A DNA stretch of 64,000 bases, taken from Pedobacter sp. Leaf170 (lineage in GTDB: Bacteria; Bacteroidota; Bacteroidia; Sphingobacteriales; Sphingobacteriaceae). Below the pieces are notes generated by a model. The model saw only the letters and a program-made list of their open reading frames with translations, had not been told where the DNA came from and ran no database searches. The DNA lies in contig NZ_CAKLBP010000003.1 of NCBI RefSeq assembly GCF_920984665.1, positions 62,001 to 126,000 on the forward strand. Direction: 5' to 3'. Shown in pieces: positions 44,161-53,712 of the stretch. Both the position numbers and the translations under genes were made by a program. Positions within the stretch are counted from its first letter, which is position 1. Each line of letters starts with the position of its first letter.

Positions 44161-45549
44161 ATGATGAATGTTAAGTTTCGCTTAACGCTGATGAGCTTTA
44201 TGCAGTTTTTTGTTTGGGGCGCCTGGCTTATCACAATTGCAAATTATTGGTTTGGCACAAAACAATGGGATGGTACGCAATTCGGGGCAATATTTGCAAC
44301 CATGGGATTTGCTTCTTTATTTATGCCAACATTAACCGGAATTATAGCCGATAAATGGGTTAACGCTGAAGTTTTGTATGGCATTTTACATATGCTATAT
44401 GCTGCCGTTTTATTTTACTTGCCACAAGTAGAAAGTCCGAATGCATTTTTTTGGACCATATTAGTTGCCATGTGCTTTTATATGCCAACAATTTCTTTAA
44501 GTAACTCTATTTCTTACACCACACTAAAGGCCAGAAATCTGGATGTTGTGAAAGACTTCCCTCCTATACGTGTTTGGGGAACAGTGGGTTTTATCGCCGC
44601 CATGTGGATTACAAATCTTTCTGGCAATAAAGCTAGTGCTTATCAGTTTTACATAGCCGGAACAGGTGCGCTATTGTTGGGTGTATATGCATTTACTTTA
44701 CCAAAATGCAAACCTACTAAATTGATATCAGAAGAAGCTTCTCTAATGCATACCTTAGGTTTAGAGGCATTTAAGCTTTTTGCGAATTACAAAATGGCTT
44801 TATTCTTTATCTTCTCGATGTTTTTAGGTGGAGCCTTGCAACTAACCAACGCTTATGGTGATGTTTTCTTAGATGAATTTAAAAACTTCCCAAAATATGC
44901 CGATTCATTTGTTGTGAAATATTCAACAATAATTATGTCTATATCTCAGGTTTCAGAAACGTTGTTTATCCTTGCAATACCATTTTTCCTTAAACGGTTC
45001 GGTATAAAAAAAGTGATGATTATCGCTATGCTAGCCTGGGTTTTCCGTTTTGGTTTATTCGCTTACGGAAATCCATCAGAAAATTTATGGATGATTGTTC
45101 TATCGTGTATTGTATATGGAATGGCTTTCGATTTCTTCAACATTTCAGGTTCATTATTTGTAGAAACCTCAACTACTGCTAAAACAAGATCTTCCGCTCA
45201 AGGTATGTTTATGATGATGACAAATGGTTTCGGAGCTGTGTTCGGAAGTTTAGTTTCTGGTTGGATGATAGATAAATACTTCACGAAATCTTTCACAAAT
45301 GTACAGTCTACAGCAGAATTTGTAGGTTCAGAATCAACGAATAGCCACCTTTTATCGTTTGTAAAAAGTCAGGGCGTTAGCATTTTAAATAACGGAGCAT
45401 TTGATAAAACCATTCACATGAAAGACTGGCATAGCATATGGCTTTCATTTACCATCTATGCCTTAATCATTACCGTATTATTTGCCATTTTATTTAAGCA
45501 TAAGCATACCCGAGCTGAAGAAAAAGCTATTGAAGCCATAACACACTAA
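44161..45549 (+). CDS. Nucleoside permease, NupG-type MFS transporter
   Basis: 462 aa, 12 transmembrane helices. The N-terminal RLTLMSFMQFFVWGAWLITIANYWFG and the FPPIRVWGTVGFIAAMW segment are characteristic of the nucleoside:H+ symporter family. The C-terminal half carries FDFFNISGSLFVETSTTAKTRSSAQGMFMMMTNGFG. It imports nucleosides with protons. A terminator separates it from the upstream gene. Confidence 0.88.
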   Translation: MMNVKFRLTLMSFMQFFVWGAWLITIANYWFGTKQWDGTQFGAIFATMGFASLFMPTLTGIIADKWVNAEVLYGILHMLYAAVLFYLPQVESPNAFFWTILVAMCFYMPTISLSNSISYTTLKARNLDVVKDFPPIRVWGTVGFIAAMWITNLSGNKASAYQFYIAGTGALLLGVYAFTLPKCKPTKLISEEASLMHTLGLEAFKLFANYKMALFFIFSMFLGGALQLTNAYGDVFLDEFKNFPKYADSFVVKYSTIIMSISQVSETLFILAIPFFLKRFGIKKVMIIAMLAWVFRFGLFAYGNPSENLWMIVLSCIVYGMAFDFFNISGSLFVETSTTAKTRSSAQGMFMMMTNGFGAVFGSLVSGWMIDKYFTKSFTNVQSTAEFVGSESTNSHLLSFVKSQGVSILNNGAFDKTIHMKDWHSIWLSFTIYALIITVLFAILFKHKHTRAEEKAIEAITH

Positions 45550-45571
45550 ATTTTTATTACGCAATCTCCTT

Positions 45572-46696
45572 ATGTCAGCAGGTAAATACAGAAAAGAACA
45601 TAATTGCTTAAACTGTGGTTCTCATGTAGAAAGCCATTATTGCAGCAGTTGTGGTCAGCCTAACTTAGAATTAAAAGAAAGCTTTTGGGGCTTTATTAGC
45701 CATAGTATTGCCCATTATTTTCATTTCGATAATAAGTTTTTTCAAACATTAACACCACTTCTAACTAAACCCGGACAAGTTACACTTGATTATTTAGCAG
45801 GTAAAAGAGCTAGATATATCAACCCGGTAAGTATGTACATTTTTGTATCTATCGTTTACTTTTTAATCGCGTATTCGCCTGAGCACAAGACTAATACAAA
45901 TGAGCATGAAAATAAAGCTCCAACGAAATCAGAAACTAAGAAAGTACTTGATAGTGCCGATAAGGAACTGACCAAAATTGGTTTAAAAAACACAAGTCCC
46001 GCACTTTTTAATCATGCTAAAAAACAGATTTTAGAAGAAATTGACAAGGAAGCTTTTAAAAAACTTAGCTTAAATGAACAAAACATTAAACTAGCGGAAC
46101 TTAGGAAACAGAATAAGGCTAACAAAACAGATTCATTAACCAATATTATTAAGCAATATAATGCGATTAATATTAAACGCAATGATTCAACTTATGCGGC
46201 TTACTTATCCCGACAAAAAAGCCTGAGCTCGGAAGAGCAGGATAATTGGATTGAAAAGCTAAGTAAAAAACGTGCTATTACTTTAGGGCAAAATGCTGAG
46301 GTTATTCAAGAAACTCTGGAGCATAACAGGCCAAAGCAATACTTTCTGCTAATGCCCTTGCTTGCACTATTTATCATGTGGAATTTTAGAAAAAACCATA
46401 TCTATTACCTCGACCATTTGATATTTACCATACATGGGATGACCGCTTATTTCATTGTATCAATTTTGACAAAACCTTTTATTAAGTATGTTTTTGGGGA
46501 AGATTCTTTGATGGCTAATATAATTGGTTTGGGGATTTTTGCATGGATTTGCTGGTATATGTTTAATGCGTTAAAAATATTCTATCAACGTAAAAAAGTA
46601 ATCGGCAAAATGATAACGATTTTTATTCTGTATGCTATTGCATTTAAAATTACAGAAATGGTAATGCTCAACTTAATCTATTACGTAGCAACATAA
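45572..46696 (+). CDS. DUF3667 membrane protein with N-terminal zinc ribbon
   Basis: 374 aa. The N-terminal zinc ribbon is CLNCGSHVESHYCSSCGQ. SFWGFISHSIAHYFHFDNKFFQTLTPLLTKPGQVTLDYLAGKRARYINPVSMYIFVSIVYFL is the DUF3667 core with the first membrane helix. A long charged helical region (about 110-250) follows, and then three to four further membrane helices. Function unknown. It is 22 bp after the nucleoside transporter, probably one transcript. Confidence 0.82.
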   Translation: MSAGKYRKEHNCLNCGSHVESHYCSSCGQPNLELKESFWGFISHSIAHYFHFDNKFFQTLTPLLTKPGQVTLDYLAGKRARYINPVSMYIFVSIVYFLIAYSPEHKTNTNEHENKAPTKSETKKVLDSADKELTKIGLKNTSPALFNHAKKQILEEIDKEAFKKLSLNEQNIKLAELRKQNKANKTDSLTNIIKQYNAINIKRNDSTYAAYLSRQKSLSSEEQDNWIEKLSKKRAITLGQNAEVIQETLEHNRPKQYFLLMPLLALFIMWNFRKNHIYYLDHLIFTIHGMTAYFIVSILTKPFIKYVFGEDSLMANIIGLGIFAWICWYMFNALKIFYQRKKVIGKMITIFILYAIAFKITEMVMLNLIYYVAT

Positions 46697-46720
46697 CCAT
46701 CAAAATTATAGCATAAAAAA

Positions 46721-46752
46721 AACCAGGTTTTTTCAAACCTGGTTTTTTTTAT
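46721..46752. terminator. Bidirectional terminator between the DUF3667 gene and gltA
   Basis: AACCAGGTTT-tttc-AAACCTGGTT with A8 and T8 flanks; it works for both converging transcripts. Confidence 0.9.
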
Positions 46753-46763
46753 GCTATTTATAT

Positions 46764-48053
46764 TTACTTTCTATCTTTAATGCCAACGAAAGCTCTGTCC
46801 GTTTCACCTACGTAAATTTGACGCGGACGACCAATTGGCTCTTTATTTTCATGCATTTCTTTCCATTGAGCAATCCATCCTGGTAAACGCCCTAAAGCAA
46901 ATAGTACCGTAAACATTTCTGATGGAAAGCCTAATGCTCTGTAAATAATACCTGAGTAAAAATCTACGTTTGGATATAATTTTCTGTCGATAAAATATTG
47001 ATCAGTTAATGCAGCTTCTTCTAATTTTTTAGCGATTTCTAAAATCGGATCATCAATACCTAGATTTTCTAAAATATCATCACATGCTTTTTTAATGATT
47101 TTAGCACGCGGATCGAAATTTTTGTAAACTCTATGACCAAATCCCATCATCCGGAAAGGATCATTTTTATCTTTAGCCTTTGCAATCCATTTTTCAGTAT
47201 CACCACCATCAGCTTTGATAAGTTCGAGCATATCAATTACCGCCTGGTTTGCACCACCATGTAGTGGACCCCACAATGCAGCTATACCTGCAGCTATAGA
47301 TGCATATAAATTACAATCAGATGAACCAACAATACGAACAGTTGATGCTGAACAATTCTGCTCATGGTCTGCATGTAAAATTAACAATTTATTCATTGCA
47401 CTAACCACAATCGGGTTTACATCGTAATCTTCTGTACGCTGACCAAAAGTCATCCAAAGGAAATTGGTCACGTAATCATATTTATTTTTAGGGTAAATAA
47501 GTGGATGTCCTAATGACTTTTTGTAAATGAACGATACAATTGTTGGTAATTTAGCCAATAACTTAATAATGGTTAAATTTTGCTCTTCAGCTGTTTGATT
47601 TGGCTTTAAACACTCAGGATAAAATGTTGATAAAGAGAAGATTAAAGAACCTAACTGACCCATTGGGTGAGATTTTGACGGATAGCCATCAAAAAATTTC
47701 TTCATGTCTTCATGAATCAATGTATGCTTACTAATTTCTCCTTGAAAATCATCAAGTTGCGCTTGAGTTGGTAATTCACCGTACACAATTAAATAAGAAA
47801 CCTCTAAGAAACTAGCTTTCTCAGCAAGCTCTTCAATTGAGTAACCTCTATATTTTAGGATACCTTTTTCACCATCTAAAAAAGTTACTTTACTTTTTGT
47901 AGAGCCGGTATTTTTAAAACCTGTATCTAAAGTTACAAAACCGGTTAAATCCCTTAGCTTAGAAATATCAATCGCCTTTTCGTCTTCCGTTCCTGTAATT
48001 ACCGGTAATTCAATTGTCTTACCATCAACTTTAATCTCTGCAATATCTGACAT
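46764..48053 (-). CDS. gltA: Citrate synthase
   Basis: 429 aa, condenses acetyl-CoA and oxaloacetate in the TCA cycle. Family motifs: GILKYRGYSIEELAEKASFLEVSYLI, NKLLILHADHEQNCSASTVRIVGSS (active-site His), WGPLHGGANQAVIDML (His), GFGHRVYKNFDPRAKIIK and NVDFYSGIIYRALGFPSEMFTVLFALGRLPGWIAQW (catalytic Asp). The N-terminal 45 residues form the small beta domain of the hexameric Gram-negative type. Confidence 0.97.
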   Translation of the reverse strand: MSDIAEIKVDGKTIELPVITGTEDEKAIDISKLRDLTGFVTLDTGFKNTGSTKSKVTFLDGEKGILKYRGYSIEELAEKASFLEVSYLIVYGELPTQAQLDDFQGEISKHTLIHEDMKKFFDGYPSKSHPMGQLGSLIFSLSTFYPECLKPNQTAEEQNLTIIKLLAKLPTIVSFIYKKSLGHPLIYPKNKYDYVTNFLWMTFGQRTEDYDVNPIVVSAMNKLLILHADHEQNCSASTVRIVGSSDCNLYASIAAGIAALWGPLHGGANQAVIDMLELIKADGGDTEKWIAKAKDKNDPFRMMGFGHRVYKNFDPRAKIIKKACDDILENLGIDDPILEIAKKLEEAALTDQYFIDRKLYPNVDFYSGIIYRALGFPSEMFTVLFALGRLPGWIAQWKEMHENKEPIGRPRQIYVGETDRAFVGIKDRK

Positions 48054-48185
48054 ATTATTGTGTTGTGTTTATAGCTTCTAATTTATATAAAAATTAATAT
48101 ACATGCATAGCAAATCTGTTAAATTAATATGAATTATTAATCAAAATGACGTAACAATCATGATTATATAACAGTCATTAATGCA

Positions 48186-48716
48186 TTATATTCCTTTGAT
48201 TTCATCTGTTACTCTGCCGCATTCGAGCATTTCGTTACCATAATACGGGTTCTTAATTTCTTTTTCTGTTGATAACCAATCGCCACCATCGCCTTTGTTT
48301 GCCATTGGGCAGTGCTGCACATAAATTTTACCGCTTTTTATTGGAGTAGATTTTATGAAAGCAATTAAATCCATACTTAATGCAGTAAAATCTTTACGTT
48401 GCACAACAAGATTTTTTGTTTCAGCAATTTTTTTGGCAATGCTTGCGGTAGTTTCGCAACCCTCATAAGCGGCTAAACTTTTTTCTAATTCAACAGCTGA
48501 TTTCTGGGCTTCAGCAGCATCTGATTTTACAAAGGCATCTTTTAGCTGAACATAATGAGCAAATATTTTTGCTTTTTTTTCATCTTCAATAACAACGCTT
48601 GTTGAAGTTCCTGAAGATTTAGCTATTGTAGAATCTGCTTTTTCATCAGATTTTTTCTCTGCTTGATTGCAGGCCATGAGAACTGTTAATATCGCTATTC
48701 CGAATATTTTTTTCAT
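48186..48716 (-). CDS. DUF3347-type lipoprotein
   Basis: 176 aa. The start at 48716 gives MKKIFGIAILTVLMACNQ with a lipobox (L-M-A-C, Cys16). The mature part is mostly helical: KAKIFAHYVQLKDAFVKSDAAEAQKSAVELEKSLAAYEGCE, then YVQHCPMANKGDGGDWLSTEKEIKNPYYGNEMLECG. The latter resembles the conserved CPM...W motif of DUF3347, found in efflux- or copper-linked proteins; HCPMA and MLECG suggest possible metal binding (inference). It is lipid-anchored, and no efflux genes are adjacent. Confidence 0.8.
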   Translation of the reverse strand: MKKIFGIAILTVLMACNQAEKKSDEKADSTIAKSSGTSTSVVIEDEKKAKIFAHYVQLKDAFVKSDAAEAQKSAVELEKSLAAYEGCETTASIAKKIAETKNLVVQRKDFTALSMDLIAFIKSTPIKSGKIYVQHCPMANKGDGGDWLSTEKEIKNPYYGNEMLECGRVTDEIKGI

Positions 48717-48770
48717 TGTATTTGGTTTTCGGCTCAAAATAGCAATTAAAATATTAAAATGACAAAAAAA

Positions 48771-48791
48771 GCCCCCGAAAATTTCGGAGGC
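48771..48791 (-). terminator. Terminator after the first small barrel gene
   Basis: GCCTCCGAA-at-TTCGGGGGC on the minus strand, followed by TTTTTTTG. Confidence 0.85.
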
Positions 48792-48812
48792 TTCAATTAT
48801 ATGATGTTTCGA

Positions 48813-49355
48813 TTATAATTTAAAATTGTAACCAATTCTTAAAGCGTACTGACCAGTTTTCATGAAGTATAAATCAGAATCGCTATTGTTTACGTAACCT
48901 TCATATTTTACGCCAACTTCTAATCCATTATTCCATTCGTAACCTAAACCACCGGTGTAAATAAAATTCATATTTGCACCATCTTTTAATGCTAAACCTG
49001 TACCAAGGCCACCTGTTAAGAACATTCTGTCTACAACAAATGCTTTAACACCACCCATTAATGGAATGAATTCGAAATTTAAAGGGCTTCCTTTCCATTT
49101 AAGTTTTGTATAACCTGCAGAAGCTGTAATTGCAACATCTTTAGTTAAATCATATTGTAATCTTAAATCAGCACCGTATCCATAATCCATTTCAGATTTA
49201 TCAGGAAATAATCCACCTTGTACGCCTACACCCACTTTAAATGCCATACCATTATTAGTTGTCATTGTTGTAGTTGATGTTTGCGCCTTTAAGCTACCAG
49301 TAGTAAAAATTGCAATTGCTGCTGCTGTTGCAAAAAATTTAGTAAGTGTTTTCAT
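48813..49355 (-). CDS. Small outer-membrane beta-barrel protein, copy 1
   Basis: 180 aa. Signal peptide (MKTLTKFFATAAAIAIFTTGS, cleavage after LKA), then about eight amphipathic beta-strands: FKVGVGVQGGLFP, DLRLQYDLTKDVAITASAGYTKL, YTGGLGYEWNNGLEVGVKYEGYV, and a C-terminal ALRIGYNFKL strand ending in an aromatic/hydrophobic pattern. An OmpW/OmpA-like porin fold is likely. It is a paralogue of the next gene, with its own terminator. Confidence 0.82.
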   Translation of the reverse strand: MKTLTKFFATAAAIAIFTTGSLKAQTSTTTMTTNNGMAFKVGVGVQGGLFPDKSEMDYGYGADLRLQYDLTKDVAITASAGYTKLKWKGSPLNFEFIPLMGGVKAFVVDRMFLTGGLGTGLALKDGANMNFIYTGGLGYEWNNGLEVGVKYEGYVNNSDSDLYFMKTGQYALRIGYNFKL

Positions 49356-49456
49356 GTTAATTTTTTTAAGTTATTTAATTAAGGGTTTAGTTTACTTACG
49401 AAAAATAACATGAAACAGATTTAATATATTTTATTGAAATTCTTGAAATAAAAAAA

Positions 49457-49475
49457 GCCCCTGATTATCAGAGGC
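49457..49475 (-). terminator. Terminator after the second small barrel gene
   Basis: GCCTCTGAT-a-ATCAGGGGC on the minus strand, followed by T7. Confidence 0.83.
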
Positions 49476-49499
49476 TTTATGTGTGAATAAAATTATTTA

Positions 49500-50021
49500 C
49501 TATAGGGAGAAACCATAAGCTAAACGTAAACCAACGTAACCTGTGTTGTTACTGTTTCTTGATAAACCTTCGTATTTAACACCAAGGTCTAAACCGTTGC
49601 TCCATGAATAACCTAAAGCTGGTGAATAAACAAATGATGTTCCACTACCTTCTTTTGTGCCAAAACCAGCACCTAATTCAGCTAAACCATAAACACCTGA
49701 ACCAGATTCATTGAAGAAATACTTTGCACCAACTTTAACCGGTATATACCCAAAACTTGGAAAATCTACACCTGTGTTACCGATTTCTTTTCCGCTGAAA
49801 TGTGTATAACCTGCTGTAACTGGAATTGATAATTGTTTATCTACGTTAAATTGGTATCTTAAATCAGCACCTAATGCAACACTATATGCATCACTAGTTG
49901 GTACACCAGCAATAATACCAACACCTAAATTTCTTGGTGTTGTTTGTGCATTAACGTTTGTAGAGACAAATAACGCTACAGCAGCTGCTGAAGTAGCGAG
50001 AATTTTAGTAATTGTTTTCAT
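49500..50021 (-). CDS. Small outer-membrane beta-barrel protein, copy 2
   Basis: 173 aa. Signal peptide (MKTITKILATSAAAVALFVS) and strands NLGVGIIAGVPTSD, DLRYQFNVDKQLSIPVTAGYTHFSG, FVYSPALGYSWSNGLDLGVKYEGLS and GYVGLRLAYGFSL. The shared pattern ...LGY.WSNGLDLGVKYEG... with copy 1 shows a tandem duplication with separate terminators. Ligand unknown. Confidence 0.82.
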   Translation of the reverse strand: MKTITKILATSAAAVALFVSTNVNAQTTPRNLGVGIIAGVPTSDAYSVALGADLRYQFNVDKQLSIPVTAGYTHFSGKEIGNTGVDFPSFGYIPVKVGAKYFFNESGSGVYGLAELGAGFGTKEGSGTSFVYSPALGYSWSNGLDLGVKYEGLSRNSNNTGYVGLRLAYGFSL

Positions 50022-50139
50022 TATGAGTTATTTATTTTGGGTAATCAATATATAGCTACACTGTTTACAAACCCTATGCCAAAATAATGGAATAATGCCA
50101 TTTAAATGCACTAGAACGTCATATTTAACTCATAATAGC

Positions 50140-51069
50140 CTATTTTATTTTTTTTAAAACCATTTCTAAAATGCTTTGTTTTAAGTGGTTGCTTCCGAGT
50201 TTTGCATCAAGCCAAATAATAGGAATTCCGTCCTTTTCCATCTTTCTGAAAAATGTATTTTGTCGCTTGGCAAATTGACAAATGGCTATTTCAAGCTTCA
50301 GTTTTAATTCGTCAAGATTTAACTCGCCATTTAAATACATCACAATAAATTTATATTCCAATCCATAAAAAATCAAAATATCTTTACTTACGCCGCTCTT
50401 AATAAGCTCCTCTACCTCATCTATCATTCCATTTTGTAAGCGAATATCTAAACGCTTTAAAATATTTGTGCGGGTTATTTCAACTTCGTTCTTCAACCCA
50501 AAAACTAAGGGTTTAAATTTTGGATAATCTATTTGCTCTAAAGTATTATGTTTCAAATATTCTCCAATTTCAATAGCCCGAATTAATCGTTTTTTAGATG
50601 ATTTATCCACATGGCTGATATGCGCATCATCGTAATTTTCAAGTTTTAAAACTAAATCTTCTTTGCTATAATCTTCCAGCTTATCCCTCAAGGTTAAATC
50701 TTTAGGCACTGCAGTAAAAGGCTGGTTTTGCAGTATAGAATGAATGTACATTCCGGTACCGCCGCAAAGAATTGGTATTTTTTTCGCTGCAGTTATTTCT
50801 TCAAAGGCTTGATAAAAATCCTTTTTAAACGCATCAACGTGATACCGCTCTCCGGGTTCCAAAATATCTATTAAATGGTAAGGAACTTTTTTTCCGTTGA
50901 TAAAATATTCCGACAAATCTTTTCCCGTACCGATATCCATACGCTTAAAAATCTGTCTGCTATCTGCACTAATGATTTCGCCGTTCAAAGCATCAGCTAC
51001 CTGCACAGCAAGTTTTGTTTTGCCAGATGCCGTAGCACCCAAAATAACAATTAGTGGGTTTTCATCCAT
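50140..51069 (-). CDS. miaA: tRNA dimethylallyltransferase
   Basis: 309 aa. Adds the isopentenyl group to A37 of tRNAs reading U-starting codons. P-loop VILGATASGKTKLAVQVAD, then EIISADSRQIFKRMDIGTGKDL, HLIDILEPGERYHVDAF, PILCGGTGMYIHSIL, and AICQFAKRQNTFFRKM near the C-terminus are all MiaA motifs. Its ATG is one base past the stop of the upstream GNAT/Mom-like gene, so the two are translationally close and co-transcribed. Confidence 0.95.
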   Translation of the reverse strand: MDENPLIVILGATASGKTKLAVQVADALNGEIISADSRQIFKRMDIGTGKDLSEYFINGKKVPYHLIDILEPGERYHVDAFKKDFYQAFEEITAAKKIPILCGGTGMYIHSILQNQPFTAVPKDLTLRDKLEDYSKEDLVLKLENYDDAHISHVDKSSKKRLIRAIEIGEYLKHNTLEQIDYPKFKPLVFGLKNEVEITRTNILKRLDIRLQNGMIDEVEELIKSGVSKDILIFYGLEYKFIVMYLNGELNLDELKLKLEIAICQFAKRQNTFFRKMEKDGIPIIWLDAKLGSNHLKQSILEMVLKKIK

Positions 51070-51070
51070 T

Positions 51071-51874
51071 TTAAAATTTTAAAATAAACTTAATACTACC
51101 AGTATTAAAAACGGTAGCCTTATTATTTTGAACAACAGCTTTTGATAAACTTCGAGATAAATTTGTATCAAGTTCAAAAGTTTGGGCGTTGGTGTAAGAA
51201 ATTTGTTCGAAACCTAATTTTAAATATGAAGCACCTGCCGACCAATCTCTATCGGCATAGCTCATTATATCATCTGGATTAAGATTTTTGCGGGTATATA
51301 CCAATAACTTTGATAAGCCACCACTAACTGAAAAGCCAGCTTTTACCGCAAACCTTATTAGCTCTATTGATTTATAGTTCTCAGTATGGTTCATTTTTCT
51401 TAATGCAGAAAATGTGGCAACGGCTACAAGTTCATCAGCAAAAAAGAGACCAAATTTATGTCGACTGATAACAGCGCCCTGAAGATGATTTTCATTTAAA
51501 AATGCGTCTGCCGTAGGTTTATCGATTTTTAAGACCCTGGTTTTTCTGCCATGGATTCTCGAATTTTTTCCTGCTAGAGATTTTATACGCTCTAAAACCA
51601 AAAGTGGCTTATTTCTGAAAACATCCTCCCAAAGATGGATAAGACTTAAGCCACGACTGTAAAATGATTGCTGAATATTTATAAGCGTTTGCGGAATATG
51701 TTTGGAATCTATGTTAATTAAATTTAAAACAACAGCGCTATCCATAACATAGATTAAGGTATAACCTTCTTCATTTATGGTTTCAAATTTAAAACCAGCT
51801 GCGTTTAATGCAGAAAGGAGATCATCGACCCATTTAAGATTATTTAATGGAAGCGTTTTGCTTATGATATCCAA
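51071..51874 (-). CDS. Mom/GNAT-like protein with a Vsr-like N-terminal remnant
   Basis: 267 aa. The C-terminal part (about 110-245) has the acetyltransferase-like pattern of Mom-type proteins: FLNENHLQGAVISRHKFGLFFADELVAVATFSALR, ELIRFAVKAGFSVSGGLSKLL and IMSYADRDWSAGASYLKLGF. The N-terminal part ends SRGLSLIHLWEDVFRNKPLLVLERIKSLAGKNSRIHGRKTRV. From memory, this is how Vsr-like endonuclease domains join this module in phage proteins; the EYNG-type catalytic residues are not seen here, so the nuclease part looks decayed. It directly precedes miaA. The role is unknown. Confidence 0.6.
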   Translation of the reverse strand: MDIISKTLPLNNLKWVDDLLSALNAAGFKFETINEEGYTLIYVMDSAVVLNLINIDSKHIPQTLINIQQSFYSRGLSLIHLWEDVFRNKPLLVLERIKSLAGKNSRIHGRKTRVLKIDKPTADAFLNENHLQGAVISRHKFGLFFADELVAVATFSALRKMNHTENYKSIELIRFAVKAGFSVSGGLSKLLVYTRKNLNPDDIMSYADRDWSAGASYLKLGFEQISYTNAQTFELDTNLSRSLSKAVVQNNKATVFNTGSIKFILKF

Positions 51875-51890
51875 TTATAATGTTATTTAT

Positions 51891-51925
51891 TTGTAAGCAA
51901 TATTTTAATTATTGCTTACAAATTT
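51891..51925. repeat. Perfect 13-bp inverted repeat
   Basis: ATTTGTAAGCAAT and ATTGCTTACAAAT flank a 9-base AT loop. It lies between the stop of the 120-aa gene and the start of the Mom-like gene. It may be a weak terminator without a T-run, or an operator. Confidence 0.5.
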
Positions 51926-51948
51926 ACCTTTTGGAATTGAAATAGGTG

Positions 51949-52311
51949 TTAAACCCACTCCTTTTCTTTAAAGTGGACGTTTATAATTTCGACCAAAGTA
52001 TCTATTTCTTTAAGCTTTTCATTATCCAAACTATTAACTTTTAAACCTACTTTCTCAGAATCAAATTTAATTATATTCGGATTTGAAGGTTCAAACTCTT
52101 GTGTATTTACCTTCACTTCTACTTCAGATCCATTTATATAAACCCCTGCAAAAAAGCGTTCTGTAATTTTTTCGCCGTCAACTTCAATATTTTTTTCGCT
52201 GTATAAGTCATATCCCGTTTCCGAATTTTCGTGAACGGTATAACCCAAGGCTGCGAAAGGTTGTAAACTTGCTCTAATGGTCTGAAAAATTTCTACAAGG
52301 TCGGTTTTCAT
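51949..52311 (-). CDS. Hypothetical protein, 120 aa
   Basis: Acidic cytoplasmic protein without signal peptide or membrane segment. Predicted helix (MKTDLVEIFQTIRASLQPF), then beta-strands (YTVHENSETGYDLYSEKNIEVDG, RFFAGVYINGSEVEVKVNTQEF) and a C-terminal helix (LKEIDTLVEIINVHFKE). I do not recognise the family. It is a single gene between the Mom-like gene and the metallo-beta-lactamase gene on the same strand. Confidence 0.6.
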   Translation of the reverse strand: MKTDLVEIFQTIRASLQPFAALGYTVHENSETGYDLYSEKNIEVDGEKITERFFAGVYINGSEVEVKVNTQEFEPSNPNIIKFDSEKVGLKVNSLDNEKLKEIDTLVEIINVHFKEKEWV

Positions 52312-52367
52312 AATCTGCTATTTTTGAAATAAACAACATCAAACCGCTATTGTTTAAATTTTATATA

Positions 52368-53450
52368 TTACCACCATTTATCATTTGTATGGGAGATGCC
52401 TACAGTTACCGTTTCACCCAACTTTGGCGTTATTAATGGAAATTGCTTTTCTGTAGCCGCAATTGTAACTCTTTCCACCGGCTCATTCCACGGATGCATA
52501 GCTAAACTAAATTTGCCCCAATGTACCGGCAATAAAACCTTTGCGTTCAAATCTATAGCCGCCTGCACGGTTTGCTCTGGATACATGTGTATGTATGGCC
52601 AAAGTTCGTTGTATTGACCACATTCCAGCAGCGCTATATCAAATGGACCAAATTCATCTCCAATAGTTTTGAAATGTGTATCGTAGCCAGAATCTCCTCC
52701 TAAAAACATTTTCGCAGCGCTAGATTTTAATACAAATGCAGACCATAATGTTTGGTTTCGCTTAAACTTTCTACCCGTAAAGTGCCTTGCCGGAACCGCA
52801 GTAAATGTCAAACTATCAAATATGTTAACAGATTGATTCCAAGCTAACTCTTTGATTTTATTGGTGGAAACACCCCATCTTTCTAAATGAGCGCCCACAC
52901 CCAAGGAAGTTATAATAATCTTAGCATTTGGTGCTATTTTCAAAATGCTTTGATAATCCAAATGGTCGTAATGATCGTGAGTGATTAATAAAACATCAAT
53001 ATCCTTAAAATCATCAGCCTTTATAAAATCTGTTCCTTTAAAAGCTTTGCTTCCAATAAAAGAAAATGGCGATGGCGTTGAACTAAAAATTGGATCGACT
53101 AAAATACGAAGACCATCAACTTTTATCAGATAAGATGAATGCCCGAACCAAATAATTTCTGGTAGCGAACTTTTCTGAGCCTCTTTAATGGCTGGATGTA
53201 AAAAAGGCAGGGCATGGGAAGGAGTTTTATTTGGTTGTTTTGACAATAAAAATTTACGTAAAACTTCAAAAAAACTAACCCCTTCGGGTTGCATTAAGGT
53301 TACTGATAGATTTTGTATAGCTCCATCTTTATAATTTGATAAGTGATGAATTTTTTCAAGTCTTTCGCCTTTTGGCAAACGGCCGAATACAGGGAGGTTA
53401 ATTACAACTAAAAAGATTATTATAAAAACAAATACCGAAGCGATTATCAT
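52368..53450 (-). CDS. Membrane-anchored metallo-beta-lactamase-fold hydrolase (NAPE-PLD/UlaG-like)
   Basis: 360 aa. An N-terminal membrane helix (MIIASVFVFIIIFLVVINLP) precedes the hydrolase domain: IIWFGHSSYLIKVDGLRILVDPIF, LLITHDHYDHLDYQSIL (zinc HxHxDH), VPARHFTGR, FLGGDSGYDTHFKTIG and LLPVHWGKFSLAMHPWNEP. The last motif is typical of the NAPE-PLD/lipid-hydrolase branch. It probably hydrolyses a phospholipid-like substrate at the inner membrane (family inference). Confidence 0.87.
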   Translation of the reverse strand: MIIASVFVFIIIFLVVINLPVFGRLPKGERLEKIHHLSNYKDGAIQNLSVTLMQPEGVSFFEVLRKFLLSKQPNKTPSHALPFLHPAIKEAQKSSLPEIIWFGHSSYLIKVDGLRILVDPIFSSTPSPFSFIGSKAFKGTDFIKADDFKDIDVLLITHDHYDHLDYQSILKIAPNAKIIITSLGVGAHLERWGVSTNKIKELAWNQSVNIFDSLTFTAVPARHFTGRKFKRNQTLWSAFVLKSSAAKMFLGGDSGYDTHFKTIGDEFGPFDIALLECGQYNELWPYIHMYPEQTVQAAIDLNAKVLLPVHWGKFSLAMHPWNEPVERVTIAATEKQFPLITPKLGETVTVGISHTNDKWW

Positions 53451-53712
53451 AAAAATAAATAAAAGGCAAAAGTATATTATTTTAGGTGCAAAAAAACTTG
53501 ACGATAAATCCTGGAATCGGTGAGAGATTTGTATTAAATTGATTTAAATATAAATTTCTCAACAAAAAGGTTCATTCTACGTCAAATAAGCGTTGTTCTG
53601 ACATTAAATTAATTTTAATATTGTGTAAAGAATTGCAATACAAAACCGCTATTACGAGTATTTATTTTGTAATATTACATCGTAAAGATATTTCATATAG
53701 CTTATAAACTAG

